64,000 nucleotides of DNA from positions 1,984,001 through 2,048,000 of the forward strand of contig WUJK01000007.1 of the NCBI GenBank assembly GCA_011317545.1. Reading direction: 5' to 3'. This DNA comes from Coniella vitis (Eukaryota > Ascomycota > Sordariomycetes > Diaporthales > Schizoparmaceae). The position numbers and the translations under genes were made by a program. A model generated the notes under the pieces. That model saw only the letters and a program-made list of their open reading frames with translations, was not told the DNA's origin and did no database searches. Below are positions 1 through 12,830 of this stretch, piece by piece. The first letter of the stretch is position 1; each line of letters starts with the position of its first letter.

Positions 1-700
1 CCACTCAAAAACTTTCTTCAAAGCCAATTCCCACATGATCGCTCGTGGACAAGCTTGAGTCGCGACACCTGTACATCTGGTAAAGGGCCCTTTCGTCCGA
101 GGACGGAAGGAAAAAAAACGGATGGACCTCGTCGCTGTCGCAAACGTGCAGCCGTCTTGTCCTGCTCAACCATGACGTGTCAGATCGGGGGCTTTCATCG
201 AGCATTGCTAAAACACACGAGGTTGATTTGTTAGGCCGAAACTTTACTGATCCGTCCAGAACACGTGTGGATCACAAACCAGCAGGGAACTACTGTACGA
301 ACGCACCTTGTTCTTCTTAGCTTCTTCCCTGGATAGCTTCTTCCCTGGATTGAATCCTGAGCACCAACAGATACGTCTCAAGCGCCAAGCCGCCACACGA
401 CAAATATTCCATGGTTGAGGATGTGTGCAATCGTTATACCTTGTATTTGTCTTCTCAATTATCTTGTCAGTACGCTTTCCTTTCTGCTCTGATTGTACAG
501 GTGGATTTTTTTGTCTTTTCCCCGTCGAGCTGTCCATGCTGTAGCCCTTGGGATCCGAATTGAGCAAGAGGGCCGCTACCGTAGCGAATGATGAAAACCA
601 CACGGCGGGACACCTTGCGGTGATGTTGGCCGGGCTGGTGCTGCTGCTGGTGCTTGCCGTGATAGTACTGCTCATCATGGTCGAGGTCGGAAGGACAGGG
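1..700. other. Intergenic stretch at left edge
   Basis: I find no convincing gene here. The open frames in this stretch lack recognisable domains and overlap each other on both strands. A 15-base direct repeat containing CTTCTTCCCTGGAT occurs twice in tandem at about 320-350. This stretch probably holds the 3' flank of the membrane-protein gene that ends at 701. Confidence 0.5.
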
Positions 701-1486
701 CTACGAGGGAGCGCCCGGAGTCAGACGACGGGCCCCGTGACCGAGCGCAAGCGCTCCATCGGGACCGTAGTTGACAGCGGCTGGAGCAGAGATGCGTCGA
801 ATAGAGCTGGATCCAGCCACGGGAGAGCTCATGACGGCACAGGCGCCAAGGCCGGTGCCCAGCCACGACCGCGAGAGGCTGTTTGAACGACCAGTGGGCG
901 AGTTGGGGATCGTGTGTAGGACGCGGAAACAGGGCTGCTCGGGCCAAGTGGCAGGCATCCACTCGGAACTCGCGAAACTGTAACCACTCGGGATGGTCGT
1001 CGTCTCCTGAAGCGAGACAGTGTGCGAGTGGGGGTATGAAGGAGGATTGTCCCGGTCGATGATGCGAATTGGAACGTAGACGGCGCCGGGCTCGTGTGGG
1101 CCCAGGTGTTCGCCGTCAAAGACTCGGCCGTTGTCGTCGTCGTCGTGGAGCTGCGCGGGATACACATAGGGGTAGGGAAAACCGGAGGGCTCACTGATGA
1201 TGCCGTTGCGGCTGTTGTCAGCACGGGTGCGTTGGTTTATGTTGCCGAGCTCAACGGCGCCGTTGTTGCCATCGCCGTTGCCGCGTTTGCGGTCCTGGGC
1301 GCGGTGCTTGCGACAGCAACGGCGGAGAGTGGGCCAGGCGCCGCAAAAGATCATGGTGACGACGGTCACGGCGATGGCGATTCCGATGCCAACCTTGAGG
1401 CCGGTCGAGAGGCAACCAAGGGTCGCGCAGTCCGCCTTGGATGTGTCTTCACGTGAGAACATCATCTTGGTGGTTTTGATGATCAA
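701..1486 (-). CDS. Small single-pass membrane protein, hypothetical
   Basis: Uninterrupted 261-codon frame on the minus strand. One clear hydrophobic segment lies at about residues 31-50 (KVGIGIAIAVTVV...), followed at once by a basic, Cys-containing stretch (LRRCCRK), which suggests the C-terminal part is cytoplasmic. There is no obvious cleavable signal peptide ahead of the segment, so it may act as a signal anchor. The tail is low in complexity, with an Asp run, Tyr/Pro-rich patches and a PPSY motif at about 148-151, which has the PPxY form bound by WW domains of Rsp5-type ubiquitin ligases. The first Met is taken as the start; Met8 or Met9 are possible. I do not recognise a family. The layout resembles many fungal one-TM adaptor-like proteins, but that is only a resemblance. 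Confidence 0.6.
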   Translation of the reverse strand: MIIKTTKMMFSREDTSKADCATLGCLSTGLKVGIGIAIAVTVVTMIFCGAWPTLRRCCRKHRAQDRKRGNGDGNNGAVELGNINQRTRADNSRNGIISEPSGFPYPYVYPAQLHDDDDNGRVFDGEHLGPHEPGAVYVPIRIIDRDNPPSYPHSHTVSLQETTTIPSGYSFASSEWMPATWPEQPCFRVLHTIPNSPTGRSNSLSRSWLGTGLGACAVMSSPVAGSSSIRRISAPAAVNYGPDGALALGHGARRLTPGAPS

Positions 1487-3688
1487 GGCGTACTCTGAAG
1501 GTTGACTTTACAACCGTTCTGCAATGCTGTCTTTAAGTGCGAGAACAAGAAACGGAGGTGAGGCGCCAAAGAATGAGGAGAAAGGCAGGTGAAGAGTGCC
1601 CCTTGGCAAGGGAAGAGGAAGAAAAGAAAGAAACACTTGTGGGTTGTTGTGAGGCAGGCTTGTACTTCGGTCTGTGCTTTCATATTCTCGTCGATATCGT
1701 GAAGATTGGTCTAGACGAGGGCAGAGGCTGGTCCAGCAGCTGGAGACGATGTCTTGCCAGAACGGGGGACGTGGTGGTTATTCTAGCCATCCTTATAGAG
1801 CAGATGCGGACTGCATTTCTCCAAAGGATTGCAAAAAGCTCGGAAAATGTAGCACTGGCATGTGTTACGTGGGAAAGGTGTACAGATATTGGTGATAGTA
1901 CTGATATGCCTTGGTGCTTCTCAAATCATAATAAATCATAGCTCACCTCATTGACCTATAGTACTAGCCTCCAGATTAATTGTGTATAGAAGTGCAATAT
2001 ATACATCTTGCCAGAGGATCTGATGAGAAGCTTGTCAAACAAAAGACGAACAAAGGACTTAACAGCAGTCTATGCAGTTCATGTCTGGTTGTTTGAACTA
2101 TAGTGAAAATACTCTCAAGTTCCTATACAACTCTCTCCTCTGTATCCTGGAGATAATACCTAGTCTATAAGGCATTAAGGAGTACTTTGATTCAGCTTTC
2201 CCCTGTATAGTGAAATTTACAAGTCGAATATATTCAATACAATGCTAATCAACCAATATGGAATTAGTTTATGGTATGCCCACAGGGTAGACATCATATT
2301 CCGATAAGCAGGAGTTTTGATTGTATTATAGGCTGTATGTCGATATACCTCCTCCGAGGCTGGGTCTTTGCTACCATTCTTTGAGATAATTACTTTTCTC
2401 AAGACTTTCATGTTTACGGGCAATATATATAGTATTGTAAACAAGACCCCTGACCATCTTCACAAATGTTCCTGCTAAAGCGCACAGACTGAGTTGTACA
2501 CGAGCCTGGGCAGCCTAGGGTTTATGGACGGGAAATATCCAATTCATGCCTTATAATGTTCTTTGGGCATTGCGCCACGTAGAAAGCTCAGAAGGAATCA
2601 GAATTATTGTAGTTTTACTCTCGTGTGTTTTGTTAGGTAGTTCCAAATAGACAGGATATCGGATCCATGTGTCAGGAGGCGCGCCATGGTCTCTCTCCTA
2701 TATTTCGAATAGAGTACAATAATAGACTAAGCCATCCAGATGCGGAATCCTATGAACATATGGCTGAAAGACATGGTAAGACAGCAAAATTTGCCCATGG
2801 ATCGAATGCCATACTAAATCACTGGTCCATTCCGAGAGACACTCATTGTATCCAAAGGTACAGAAATAGTATAGTAGTCGCTCATGAACTCCAAGTATCA
2901 CTTGATATGAGAGCTGGGAAAAAAAAGGGAAGTGCCGGTCTATCGAGGCAGCCAGAGTTTCGTGGCTCAGTATATGGTCCTGGCTGGTCCGTGGTAACGA
3001 TATCACAACGGCCCCAGACTCGAGTTAGCCACCAGACAAAGACAAACCTGGTAATTTCAACAATAACAATTCTACAAGTTCTCTGATGTTGTGCCTTATA
3101 GGCCTCTGTTGTTAACTCAATGACATGGGAAGATAAAACACTTACAGTCGGAAGCTTGATAGTTGCATTTGGTTCACACTCTCAGCATTATTTTCCTTTA
3201 AAACGTCCATCGTGACTTAATGGTTTTGATATACACCTGTCTAAAAGGAAATAAAGGACACTGAAAATCTGGATGATATTGCTGGATGGCCAGAAATAAA
3301 TCGCAGCGTCTAGGAAGAGTACGTCCTGGAGTAGTTGAGTGCGCGTGAGGCATCTTAAATGGGTATGTATACTTATCGGTCATTGATCAAGCCCAGTTCT
3401 GAGCTTGAAAACCATAGTTAGACAAGATTTTCGATGTTTCAACACTAGGACCCGGGCAAAGAAATGACCACCTAGGTAGTACTATTTACAATATTTGGCG
3501 CAAGGCACGAACTTGTGTGCATCTTCGAATCTCACTACGCAGCAGAGCTGGTGACGTTGAACGCATGGCCCGTGCACGATGCGGCTCCGTTCATGAACTG
3601 ACAATTTTACCTATTCTGACAAATCCAACACGGCTGCCTTTTGTTATGATCATTCGAGCCGGGACATCAAGTCAAGAAAACAGACAAC
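1487..3688. other. AT-rich intergenic region, no supported gene
   Basis: No gene supported. From about 1920 to 3480 the DNA is visibly AT-richer than the flanking genes and rich in TA dinucleotides (many ctata, tatata and tagtac strings). A 139-codon frame at 2667-3086 has no recognisable domain and is probably chance. The composition could reflect a repeat degraded by repeat-induced point mutation, but I cannot identify any parent element. Confidence 0.45.
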
Positions 3689-4153
3689 ATGGGAGCCGAT
3701 CATCCAGCCTTCACACTTGCTGGCCTCTGTGAGTAGACACTCAAGTTTGACTACTACTCGGAACGTTGAAATGGGACTGACAGCGTCAACTGCGCAACAG
3801 TGGCCGCCGGCGGCACGATGGGATATGTGAAGGGTGGTTCCAAACCGTCACTCATTGCTGGCGTTGGACTGGGAGCCTCTTACGGTCTTGCTGGTGAGTT
3901 CTGCTTTCTTGTCTCCGTAAGTGGATAAACAAGTCCAGCAGGCTAAGATCTGGTAGGTTACCTACTCAAGAACAACAAGGACTACGGCTCGGAATTGGCA
4001 CTGGGAAACAGCCTTGTTCTCGTAGGTGCTGCTACGAGCAGGTGCATCAAGACGGGGTGGAGGGCTCCAGTACCTCTGGGCCTGTTTGCAACTGGCTCCC
4101 TAGCTACCTACTACTTCTTGAAGAAGTTCAAGGAGCTCAACTACGGTGTTTAA
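3689..4153 (+). CDS. TMEM14 / UPF0136 family small membrane protein
   Basis: Three exons, 3689-3728, 3801-3893 and 3957-4153, give a 109-residue protein. No single open frame covers it, but the junctions keep frame and rebuild the family pattern: MGADHPAFTLAGLL, then AAGGTMGYVKGGSKPSL, GVGLGASYGLAGYLL and a C-terminal GLFATGSLATYYFLKKF. TMEM14 proteins are about 100-120 residues with three or four short Gly/Ala-rich helices. In animals they lie in the inner mitochondrial membrane (TMEM14C takes part in porphyrin handling) or in ER-like membranes; the role in fungi is not settled. The second exon follows CAG at 3798-3800; an earlier CAG at 3781-3783 would break the frame. Family assignment is firm, function is not. 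Confidence 0.85.
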
Positions 4154-4867
4154 ATCTGGCCATCCGCACTTTGAGCGTGAGGCATCTCCAAGATTCTAGT
4201 CTCTGAAAATGGTATATACGCTGGCAAAACAGGTGGATGCCACTACAATAACACATAGGACATCCAAACAATAGTACATACTCTGTTCTCGTAACTCTGC
4301 GGGCGCTCCTTCGTATATGGAGGCCACCACATCCAGTCAATCGATCCATGGAATCTAGATACTCTGGTACTCTAACCCTAACCCTAACTCTGCTGCGCTG
4401 CAACTTTCAACAAGCTGCAGGGCCGGCTTCCAGGGGTTGGCTGCATCACGGTCTCGCCTTTGACCTGCTAAACTTCGGAGTCAGTCCAGCTTCCCAGCAC
4501 CTGAACTTCTGCCGCATCCGCCCACCATAAACCCAAGCAATCTTCCCCCAAAGCAGCTCCGGAGCACCAGCACGCGTCTTGCACCTCTCCGTCGCTGAAC
4601 CTCCTGCGTCTCTGGGCTTTGTCGCTTTATCAACCATCTGAGTCAACAACGGCACCTCTCTGATATCCCAAGGTCAGTTGCATTGCGACAGCACGTTGCC
4701 GTTCCAGTCGTAACTTACGTGGAGGATTGCAGCAGCTTCTCTGCATACGGCAGCCCTCAGCGGCTCGCCCTCGACGGCTTTTATCCAGGGCAGAGCTTTG
4801 ACAGCCCTGCGGCTTCGTGGCTCTCGACCCTTCCTCTCCGACACGAACTCTTTCTAGCCGAACAAAC
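4154..4867. promoter_or_regulatory. TMEM14-CTR9 intergenic region / CTR9 promoter
   Basis: This 0.7-kb stretch holds the 3' flank of the TMEM14 gene and the promoter and leader of CTR9, in tandem orientation. It includes a telomere-like repeat (annotated separately) about 480 bp before the CTR9 start. The sequence immediately before the start codon (ACAAACATGG) fits a good fungal start context. Confidence 0.5.
4373..4389 (+). promoter_or_regulatory. Telobox (short CCCTAA telomere-like repeat)
   Basis: TAACCCTAACCCTAACTC contains almost three units of CCCTAA, the complement of the TTAGGG telomere repeat used by most filamentous fungi. It sits in the CTR9 upstream region. AACCCTAA teloboxes are known promoter elements of plant and fungal growth-related genes, bound by Myb/Tbf1-like factors. 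Regulation here is inferred from position only. Confidence 0.55.
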
Positions 4868-7800
4868 ATGGCTTCTTCCCAGTACGACGGCGCGTCTAAC
4901 GGTGTCAATGGTGCCTCCAATGGCGCCTACACAAGCAAGCGCTTCTCCGACGTTCCTCCAGTCCTCGATATTCCTGTCAAAGATCAGGATGACGAAGCTG
5001 TGGAGATCGACCTGACCAACTTACTGGACGACCCATCCGACCTTTGCGACCTTTTCGAGGCAGAGCGGGCAGCGCGCACTTATTGGATGATCGTTTCGCT
5101 TGCCTATGCAAAACAGAATAAGGTGGACTATGCGATTGAGACGTTGATACGCGGTAATGCTCTGCAGACAATCAACCAGCGGGAAAAGTTGAGCATAGTC
5201 AGCTGTCTGTGCTGGATGTATTTGTGGAAGAGCCGCGAGGCACCTCGAGTCGCGCCAGAAGGCCTACCAGCAGCCGAGGCCAAGACAAAAGACTCCTACC
5301 TACAGCAGGCAACCACTATGCTCAATGAGGCGTCGCGAATCAGCCCAACCTTCCCTCCGTTGTTCTTGGCCCGCGGTGTGCTCTATCTTCTCCGCGCTTC
5401 CTTGCAAGCGCCTTCCAGATCAGGCAATGCCGTGGACTCTGAGAAGGCTGAGCTTCTACGCTCGGCACTCAAATCTTTCGAGGATGCCATTCGAGTCTCG
5501 TCGGGAAGGAACATGCTTGCCGTTATGGGCAAGGGCAGAGCTTTGTTCTCTATGGGCAAATACCCAGAGGCCCTGTCGGCCTACCAGCAAGTACTACAGC
5601 GTATGCCGGACATGGTCGACCCAGACCCGAGAATCGGTATCGGGTGCTGCTTTTGGCAACTGGGCTTTAAGGACGATGCGCGAAGTGCTTGGGAGAGATG
5701 CTTGGAAATCAACCCGGATTCCAAGATTGCCAACATCCTGCTCGGTCTTTACTACATCGACAGCAGTGGACACGTCCCCGCAAACAGCCCCGAGTTCATT
5801 CGTCTGTACAAAAAGGCAATCACCGAGTACACGCAGAAGGCCTTCAAGCTTGGCAAAGATGTTCCTCTGACTTGCGCCACATTTGCAGGTCACTTTCTTT
5901 CCACCAAAAAGTATGACAATGTTGACCGCCTAGCACACAAAGCAATTCAGTACACGGATGTCAACGCGATCGCTAGCGACGGTTGGTACCTCTTGGCACG
6001 AAAGGAGCACTGGGCTGGGAACACAACCCGCGCGAGCGAGCACTATCAACGCGCTGATGATGCTCGCGGCGGCGACCAGCACGGTTACTTGCCTGCTAAA
6101 TTTGGCCAGGCACAGCTTTTGGTTCTCAGGAACGACTTGCCGGGCGCGCGCTATCATTTGTAAGTCAATCACCCCTCTACACGTGCGGTCTTTTATCATT
6201 TCTTTGTCTACGAGAGATGTGCAATCTTGTTCCTCGTTGATCCTAACCTTTACTAGAGAGAAGATGCGCGACGGACAACACGCCCGCAACCACGAAACTA
6301 TGACGCTTCTTGGAACTCTCTACGCGGAAGAGGTCTTCAACAACGAGACGCTTGCGACCAAGGAGAACAAGACTACTGAAGCAAAAAGCGCAATCTCGCT
6401 GTTGGAAGGTGTTCGCGCTGCGTGGAAGGACCCACAAAGGAACATTGCCCCTGACGCCTCGGTTCTCCTCAACCTCGCAAGGTTGTACGAGACTGATTAT
6501 CCGGAGAAAGCTCTCCAGTGCCTCCAACAGGTGGAGCAAATGGAACTCGCGCAGGTTCCCGACAGTGCCGTGCCCTCGGACATTACAGATGAGGCTGAGA
6601 AGAAGGCCGCGTTGCGTAAGATGCTCTCCCCGCAGCTTCTGAACAACATTGGCTGTTTCCATTCGCATGCCGATAGACACGAACTGGCAAGCGAGTTGTT
6701 TGAAGCGGCATTGGGATCTTGCATGAGGATGAATGATAGCGGCGAGGAAGAGGATTTGGACATTGATGCCCTTATCACCACTATCAGTTTCAACCTCGGC
6801 CGCAGTTATGAGTCGCGAGGCATTATGGATAAAGCGGTAGATGTCTATGAGGGTCTGTTGAAGCGCCACGAAGACTACACCGACGCCCGAACTCGTTTGG
6901 CATACATCAAACTGCGCAAGAATCCTAACAAGGACGGCCCTGAGTCGATCACCAAGTTGTATAATGAACAACCGACTGATGTGGAGGTGAGATCATTGTA
7001 TGGCTGGTACCTTTCCAAGGTCACCTCCAAGAAGCGGCCGCAAAATCTCAACGAGGACCACGAGTACCGCAGCTACAAAAAGACGCTCCAACAGCTTGAG
7101 AAACACGACCGCTATGCACTTGTGGCCATGGGTAACATGCACCTCATGCTCGCGAGAGAAATGCGCCGCGATACGGAGGCCGACAAGCAGCGCCGGAGCA
7201 AAGAATATACCAAGGCAGTGGAATTCTTTGATAAGGCGCTTCAGTTGGACCCGCATAATGCATATGCAGCACAAGGCATCGCCATTGCGCTTGCGGAGGA
7301 CAAGAAGGACTACAAGACTGCACTTGGAATCTTGCTTCAAGTGCGTGAGACCATCAAGGATGCAAACGTTTATGTCAACCTAGGTCACACATATGCCGAA
7401 CTGCGGCAATTTACCAAAGCCATTGAGAGCTACGAAATTGCTTTGTCTAAAGAGGGCAAATCGCAGGATCCCATGATCCTGTCCTGCCTGGGCCGTACCT
7501 GGCTGAACAAGGGCCGAGCTAGCGCCCCTTCTGGCCACAATGCTCAGGTTTCTCCAGATCTCAACTCGTTTTACAAGGCATTGGACTTTGCCAAGAGGGT
7601 AAGAACCCGATTCAGTCGAGGTCGAATCTACTGATTCTTGCTAATACGTCTTTTAGGCACTGGAAACGAACCCAGAACAAGTGCACTTCAAGTTTAACGT
7701 GGCTTTTGTTCGGATCCAACTGGCAGACACAATGTACAACAAGATGAAGGAAGCGGATCGCACACTGGAACAACTTCAAGAAGCCGCCGAAGGTCTGGAC

Positions 7801-8718
7801 GCTGCCATCAAGACGCTTGACGAGGTGGCCAACAGCCCACAACCTCCTTACCCCAAGCACGACATTGAGCAGCGTGCGGCAATGGCTCGCAATACCATGA
7901 AGAAACAAATGGATCGAGCCATTGCAACGCAAAAGGAATACGAGGAGCAGAACAAGGAAAAGATCCAAGCGGCCAAGGCAGCACGCGAAGCTGAGATGCG
8001 CCGTCGAGAGGAGGAGAAGCGCAGGGTCGAAGAAGAAGAGCGCAAGCGTCAAGACGAGATCCGCAGGAAGCGTGAGGAAATCATTGCACATGACAAGGAG
8101 CAAGCCGAGCGCCGAGCGAAGGAGGAGCGCGAGCGACAGGAGGCGGAAATGACGACTGATACCGAGACAGGCGAGCGTGTGAAGCGGAAGCGGAAGCCCG
8201 CTCCACGAGCTAGAGCAGAGCGTGCAGATGATGGCGGTCGTAAGGGCCGCGCACGACGTAAGAAGAGAGAAGTCGAGACGGATGGCGAAGAGTCTGAGGA
8301 GGAAGAGGAGCGCGAACAGCGTCTGCCCAAGAAGAAGCGGCGTCTCACCAAGAAGGAGAACAGCAAGTTCAAGAGCGCTGAGTACGTCAATAGTTCTGAC
8401 GAGAGCGATGCTGGCGGGCGACAAGTGTCCAAGGAAGACAGTCCGGCATCGCGCGTGTCGTCTCTGCCCCCCTTGGCCGACTCAGACGATGAAGACACAG
8501 GCCGCATGAAAGTTGACCAGTCTGGATCGCCTGCCGCGCAGGACAATGAGGAGGAGAATGAGACGACGCAGCGGCGGCCAAGGGCGAGGAGAGGCCGTGT
8601 GGTGGAAAGCGATGAAGATGAGGACGGGGAGGAGGCCCCTGCAAAGGCGCCTGACAGCGACGGTGAAGCAGCTGAGAAGGGGGACTTGAATATGAAGGAT
8701 CCTTCGGACGATGAGTGA
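4868..8718 (+). CDS. CTR9: RNA polymerase II-associated Paf1 complex subunit Ctr9 (TPR protein)
   Basis: Three exons, 4868-6159, 6257-7598 and 7657-8718, give 1231 residues, the usual size of Ctr9. The N-terminus carries the family signature (VLDIPVKDQDDE, then EIDLTNLLDDPSDLCDLF). It is followed by a long array of TPR-like helices through about residue 940, for example ALFSMGKYPEALSAYQ, ARSAWERCLEINP and KAVEFFDKALQLDP. From about 966 the protein becomes a highly charged coiled coil (EEKRRVEEEERKRQ), then basic/acidic Ser-rich sequence ending in DPSDDE. Ctr9 is the scaffold of the nuclear Paf1 complex, which travels with RNA polymerase II and promotes H2B ubiquitination and H3K4/K36 methylation. 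Introns are 97 and 58 nt. The start at 4868 (MASSQYDG) is preferred over an in-frame ATG at 4817 because conserved sequence begins downstream of it and its context is better. Confidence 0.95.
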
Positions 8719-9705
8719 GTAGTTTGTTGATAAGCAGGTTTATCTGTTATAATGCATTGCATGCGTCGTCAAGAACTGAGGGCATCCAAAGAACAAAGAA
8801 TGAAAAAAAGCGTCGTTCAAGCCGATACAGGTTGCATCAATACATATTCGTTGACCTACGTTGGAGCCTACGACTCGGCCGCTGGGATCGCTGCTACCCA
8901 CGGTGATATGCGGTTGAGAGCACTATTCACATGGCAATATCTTCTGGACGTTTGTGCATACATAATATCAATGTTCACCATGGAAACATCACTGTTTTCA
9001 TTGTCTAGTTCTATTATGCAATGCTGATTTCCGTTGGGTGGATTCTCACAATTTAACTGTAAACTTTTCCGCAGCATTCTGGTTCGACCTCAACCAAAGA
9101 TTTCCGTGCTCGGCGCTCGGATGTCTCTGTTATTAAACTACCGCTCGCCATTGGAATCATGAATGGAAGACGAGGTTAGGAGGATGAATCAGCGAACGAT
9201 TGGTTGGTCACAATGGACGATTGGCCTTTTGCAGACAGCCTGGACAGCCTACCCTACCCGAATCACGGCCAGGAGAGAAAGCACCGGTTTGTTTACACAA
9301 GATTTGAACTTTGTTTCACGAATGTTGACTCAGCCGCTGAAAGCGGATTGACAAGGTTTGGAGGATGGTATTTTTTATTTTTTATTTTTTATTTTCTTTC
9401 TCTCTTTTGCCAAGGCCGCCAGTTTGATTGGGTTGATTGATTCATTATCGTTTTTACAAAGGAGTCCGGGCTTGCTTCCTCATAAGAATGGGGAACCAAG
9501 CAGTACATATGTCTATAATATGTGCGAGGAGCATACACTATAAGGTTCTTTTATTGTTGTATCTTTGTGGCGTATGTACAATTCTAGGTACATAGTAGTC
9601 AGTATACAAGTTGCTAAGCATGCCCTCGTCAGACCAGGGGTTGAAATTGCATATCCAGATCCCCCACATCAGCTTCGCAAGTTATGACGGTGGTTCCATG
9701 CAAGG

Positions 9706-9736
<31 letters not shown>

Positions 9737-12700
9737 ATACATACACCACACATGTGCAGAAACCTGCTTCATCGAGAGCATAACGCTTGTGTATTGGCTT
9801 CTTGCACCGTCAGGCTTTGCCGTTGCTTGTTGCCCCGTTCAAAGGATGCGCACGAACGAAACCAGGACGCTGTTTTGGCCTAGCCCCTTTTGTTGGAAAG
9901 TAAGTACCAAAAAGGCTGAAAAGGGTAGGAGAGCCAAGCTCGTTCTTCCAAGGTTGTTTGTGATATGCTCACGCTAAGTAGACCTGTGCGGACAGATTCA
10001 GGACGAGCGGGCGGCTGATTTGGGGGACCAAGTCCGAAAAAAGTTGTCGACCCTGCATGATGCTAAAATTGGATCCCACCCGCATACGCAAACAGGTAAA
10101 CAGGCGGACAGGCAAGCAGCCAGGGCAGTCAGGGCGGCTCGCAAGAGCTACCAAGTACTATGTAGAAGTAGGCAACGACCTTGCGGATCTGTATTTGAGC
10201 CTTTGTGTAAGATCCGTGGACTAGATGGAATACCAAAGTTAGCGTTATTGCTTGCACACCCTTTGCAAAATATCATAGGAAGCTGGCCAAATCGCTTGCT
10301 AGCTGACTGATGTGGCTACACAGTGTACATGGTTACTGCTCGAATAGGACTGAAGAGAGATGGTGGTGACACGGGCGCATTCATGAGACGAAAAGGCCAG
10401 TATCAGAACAGGCCAAGTACTGAGATTGCAGTTGACAAAGGTGAAGGAGAAGGACCCCTTCTAGAGGGAAGCAGCTGGTCGGCCGTGGGTGGATGAAATG
10501 GCCGGAAGTGGACATGACATGACATGACTTTGACATGCCGTGAGAATAAGAATGACAGGATGAAAATCGGCACAGAGAGGGCAGATGGCAATACGAGGCA
10601 AAAATAAGAGAGAACGGCCAAAACGGAAGATCAGCGAGGGGTACCTGAGTAACCTCGCCCAGTGTTCGGCGTGGCTGGGCTTGTTTTCCCCATTGAAGAT
10701 GGAAAGTATGTGAATAAGTGCTTGGCATGGTGTTTGTCTACTTGCCCAAGCCCCTCGACCAGGGAGCAAAGGTTGCGTTGGGAAGAGGCCCAGGCCGCCC
10801 AGGTCCGCCAGCCCAGAAGAGGGGCAAGGCAAGGCAAGGCAAGGCCAGGCCAAGCCAAATGCAAGGCAAGAGACAAGGCAGGACAAGATACATAGTAAGG
10901 CTGGGTTTGCAGGCAGCGGGAAGCTTATGCCGTCATTGTGGGGCTCAGCAGCATTTTTTCGCATTGCTGCTTGCTTGCTTGCTGAAGGGACGGGGGACCA
11001 CTTCGGTACTATGCATTTTATGTATCCTTGTACATAGTAGGAATGGGAAGGTGGGCAGGTGGGAGCCCAACCTAGACCGTTCGCTCGGGGCCGGGCCCCA
11101 AAATACAAAGGGATCAGCATGCATTGTTTCCTTATGGCTACAGCCTCGTGTACTGCCGCTGCGGGGACCCAGATGAGAGGGAAACGGCCAGGAAATTGCG
11201 TCTCTTTTTTTTGTTTTTGGCTTGTAGCCCAGCCAATGGGGGCCAGGGTGCCGGCCCTGGCAGCCGGAAGAGGTCACCCAATTGCGCTCTCTGGGCGCCT
11301 CTGCGCATTCTTCTCTTGCTGGTGATGATGCCGTCAGCTAACGGTACTATTTGCTATGTACCATGTACCCAGTAGGCCTCTAATGGGTTGAGGTCCAGCC
11401 CCGGGGTGTTCAAGTGAGTTGCAGGCTCTGATTACAGAAGGGGACCGTAATACTTTGACTCTGGACCAGTGGGGGTGGCTACTCTTCTTGTTGCTCCCGT
11501 CTTGAACAAATCCGATACAGCCCCATTTGACGATACACTTGAGCAAATGAACACAGAATCCAATTCAAAGTGCCTAGGTGTAATATGGTGCATAGTACTG
11601 ACTGTATTCATAGTAGCCTTAGCATGCAAAGGACGACCAGCAAACAGTTGATCACTACAGTGTCCTTTGCCTGCACTGGCCACCTCCCAGCCCAAAGTCG
11701 CTAACCCAATCTGTCCCAAGCAACCCGGCAACATCAGGGCTCGAGATCTGACAGATGATCTACAAAGAGCCCTTGCCTTATTTGCTGTTTGACGGCACTC
11801 TCTTAACACTGAAAGGCTTGACTGTCATGATAGAGTACTATGTACTGCTTGTGGGTTTTCTTATTAGTAGCCGACCTGAGAACCAAGCACTAATAAGTAC
11901 ACAAGTCCAATTTGCTGAATGCAGTGCTCTAGTATGCGCGGTGGCATTGAAAGGGAATAGTGCCGTCAAGTAGCATGCAATCGCAGATTAAAAGAAAAAC
12001 GGGACAAGTCTGGGCCCCACGATGAAATCACTCAACGCCTTGCTAGTAGTCTACGTGAGAGAACACTGCAGCCCTCTGGTGTCCAATCTGCCATTCTCTG
12101 TCTCCCTCTTTCCTGCCCAAATACATGTTTGCAGCGTGTTTGTGGTCTTGTGTCTACCTCGGTACTTCTGTTGAGGCCTGGTGAAAGCAAATCCAGTCTA
12201 GAGCAACTAGATCCCTTGCTACCAACCCCCCGGACCCGCCTGTAAGTTCAGCGAGCTGCAATACAACAAGCAGGCGAACAGGGCCTTAGCTCTGGGCCCA
12301 GCAACCAACCAGCCCCAGCCTACTTGACCCTAGTCAGCGGCAGCACCTAATATTGGACTGATGCGCCTGTGCCTGCGCCTCAGCTGCTGTTATCTCCCCA
12401 CTCCCCAGCCCAAGTCCAGGCCCAGCCCAGCCCAGCCAAGTCCTTTCCAACCCAGTCCACTCCAGTTCCCAGCTCGACAATCACTCTTATTGCAGCAACA
12501 GCAGTAACAGCCGCAGCCGCAGCAGCGTCAGCAGCATCCAGCTTGCACCTGCTTGCTTGCTTACCTTTTGATCGCAACCACTACCATTCACAACATTTCC
12601 TCCCCGCCTTCTGCTCTACCAAGCCCACCATCACCCACAATTTCCGCAACCCAACCACGAGTACCGCTTACAGCTCTGCACACTGGCTCTATTGCCCTCA

Positions 12701-12830
12701 CCTGGAACCCCCTCTCACCCAGTGCTGGCATCTACCACGACATCGCAGTACCAGTACCAGCAGCAGAGAAGCAGAAGCAGCCCTCGTCATTGTTGTCGCA
12801 CCTGTGTCGCCGCGTGCGGTTGCCTCCACC
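8719..12830. other. 4.1-kb gene-poor region and RhoGAP promoter
   Basis: No gene supported on either strand; open frames are short, overlapping and without domains. It holds T-rich blocks (9369-9400), a CA microsatellite (9706-9729), GGCAA-type repeats (about 10825-10865), repeated GCTTGCTTGC and CCCAGCCCAGCC strings, and copies of the nine-base TACATAGTA motif at 9589, 10156, 11031 and 11837. The last 500 bases are C/A/T-rich, as in a fungal promoter and leader, and probably belong to the RhoGAP gene. Confidence 0.5.
9706..9729. repeat. (CA)12 microsatellite
   Basis: Perfect dinucleotide run, extended imperfectly by further CA/TACA units to about 9755. It is intergenic. Confidence 0.9.

Noticed and set aside
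2667..3086. 139-codon plus-strand frame in the AT-rich block
   Set aside because: No domain, no start context and no conservation signal; probably chance.
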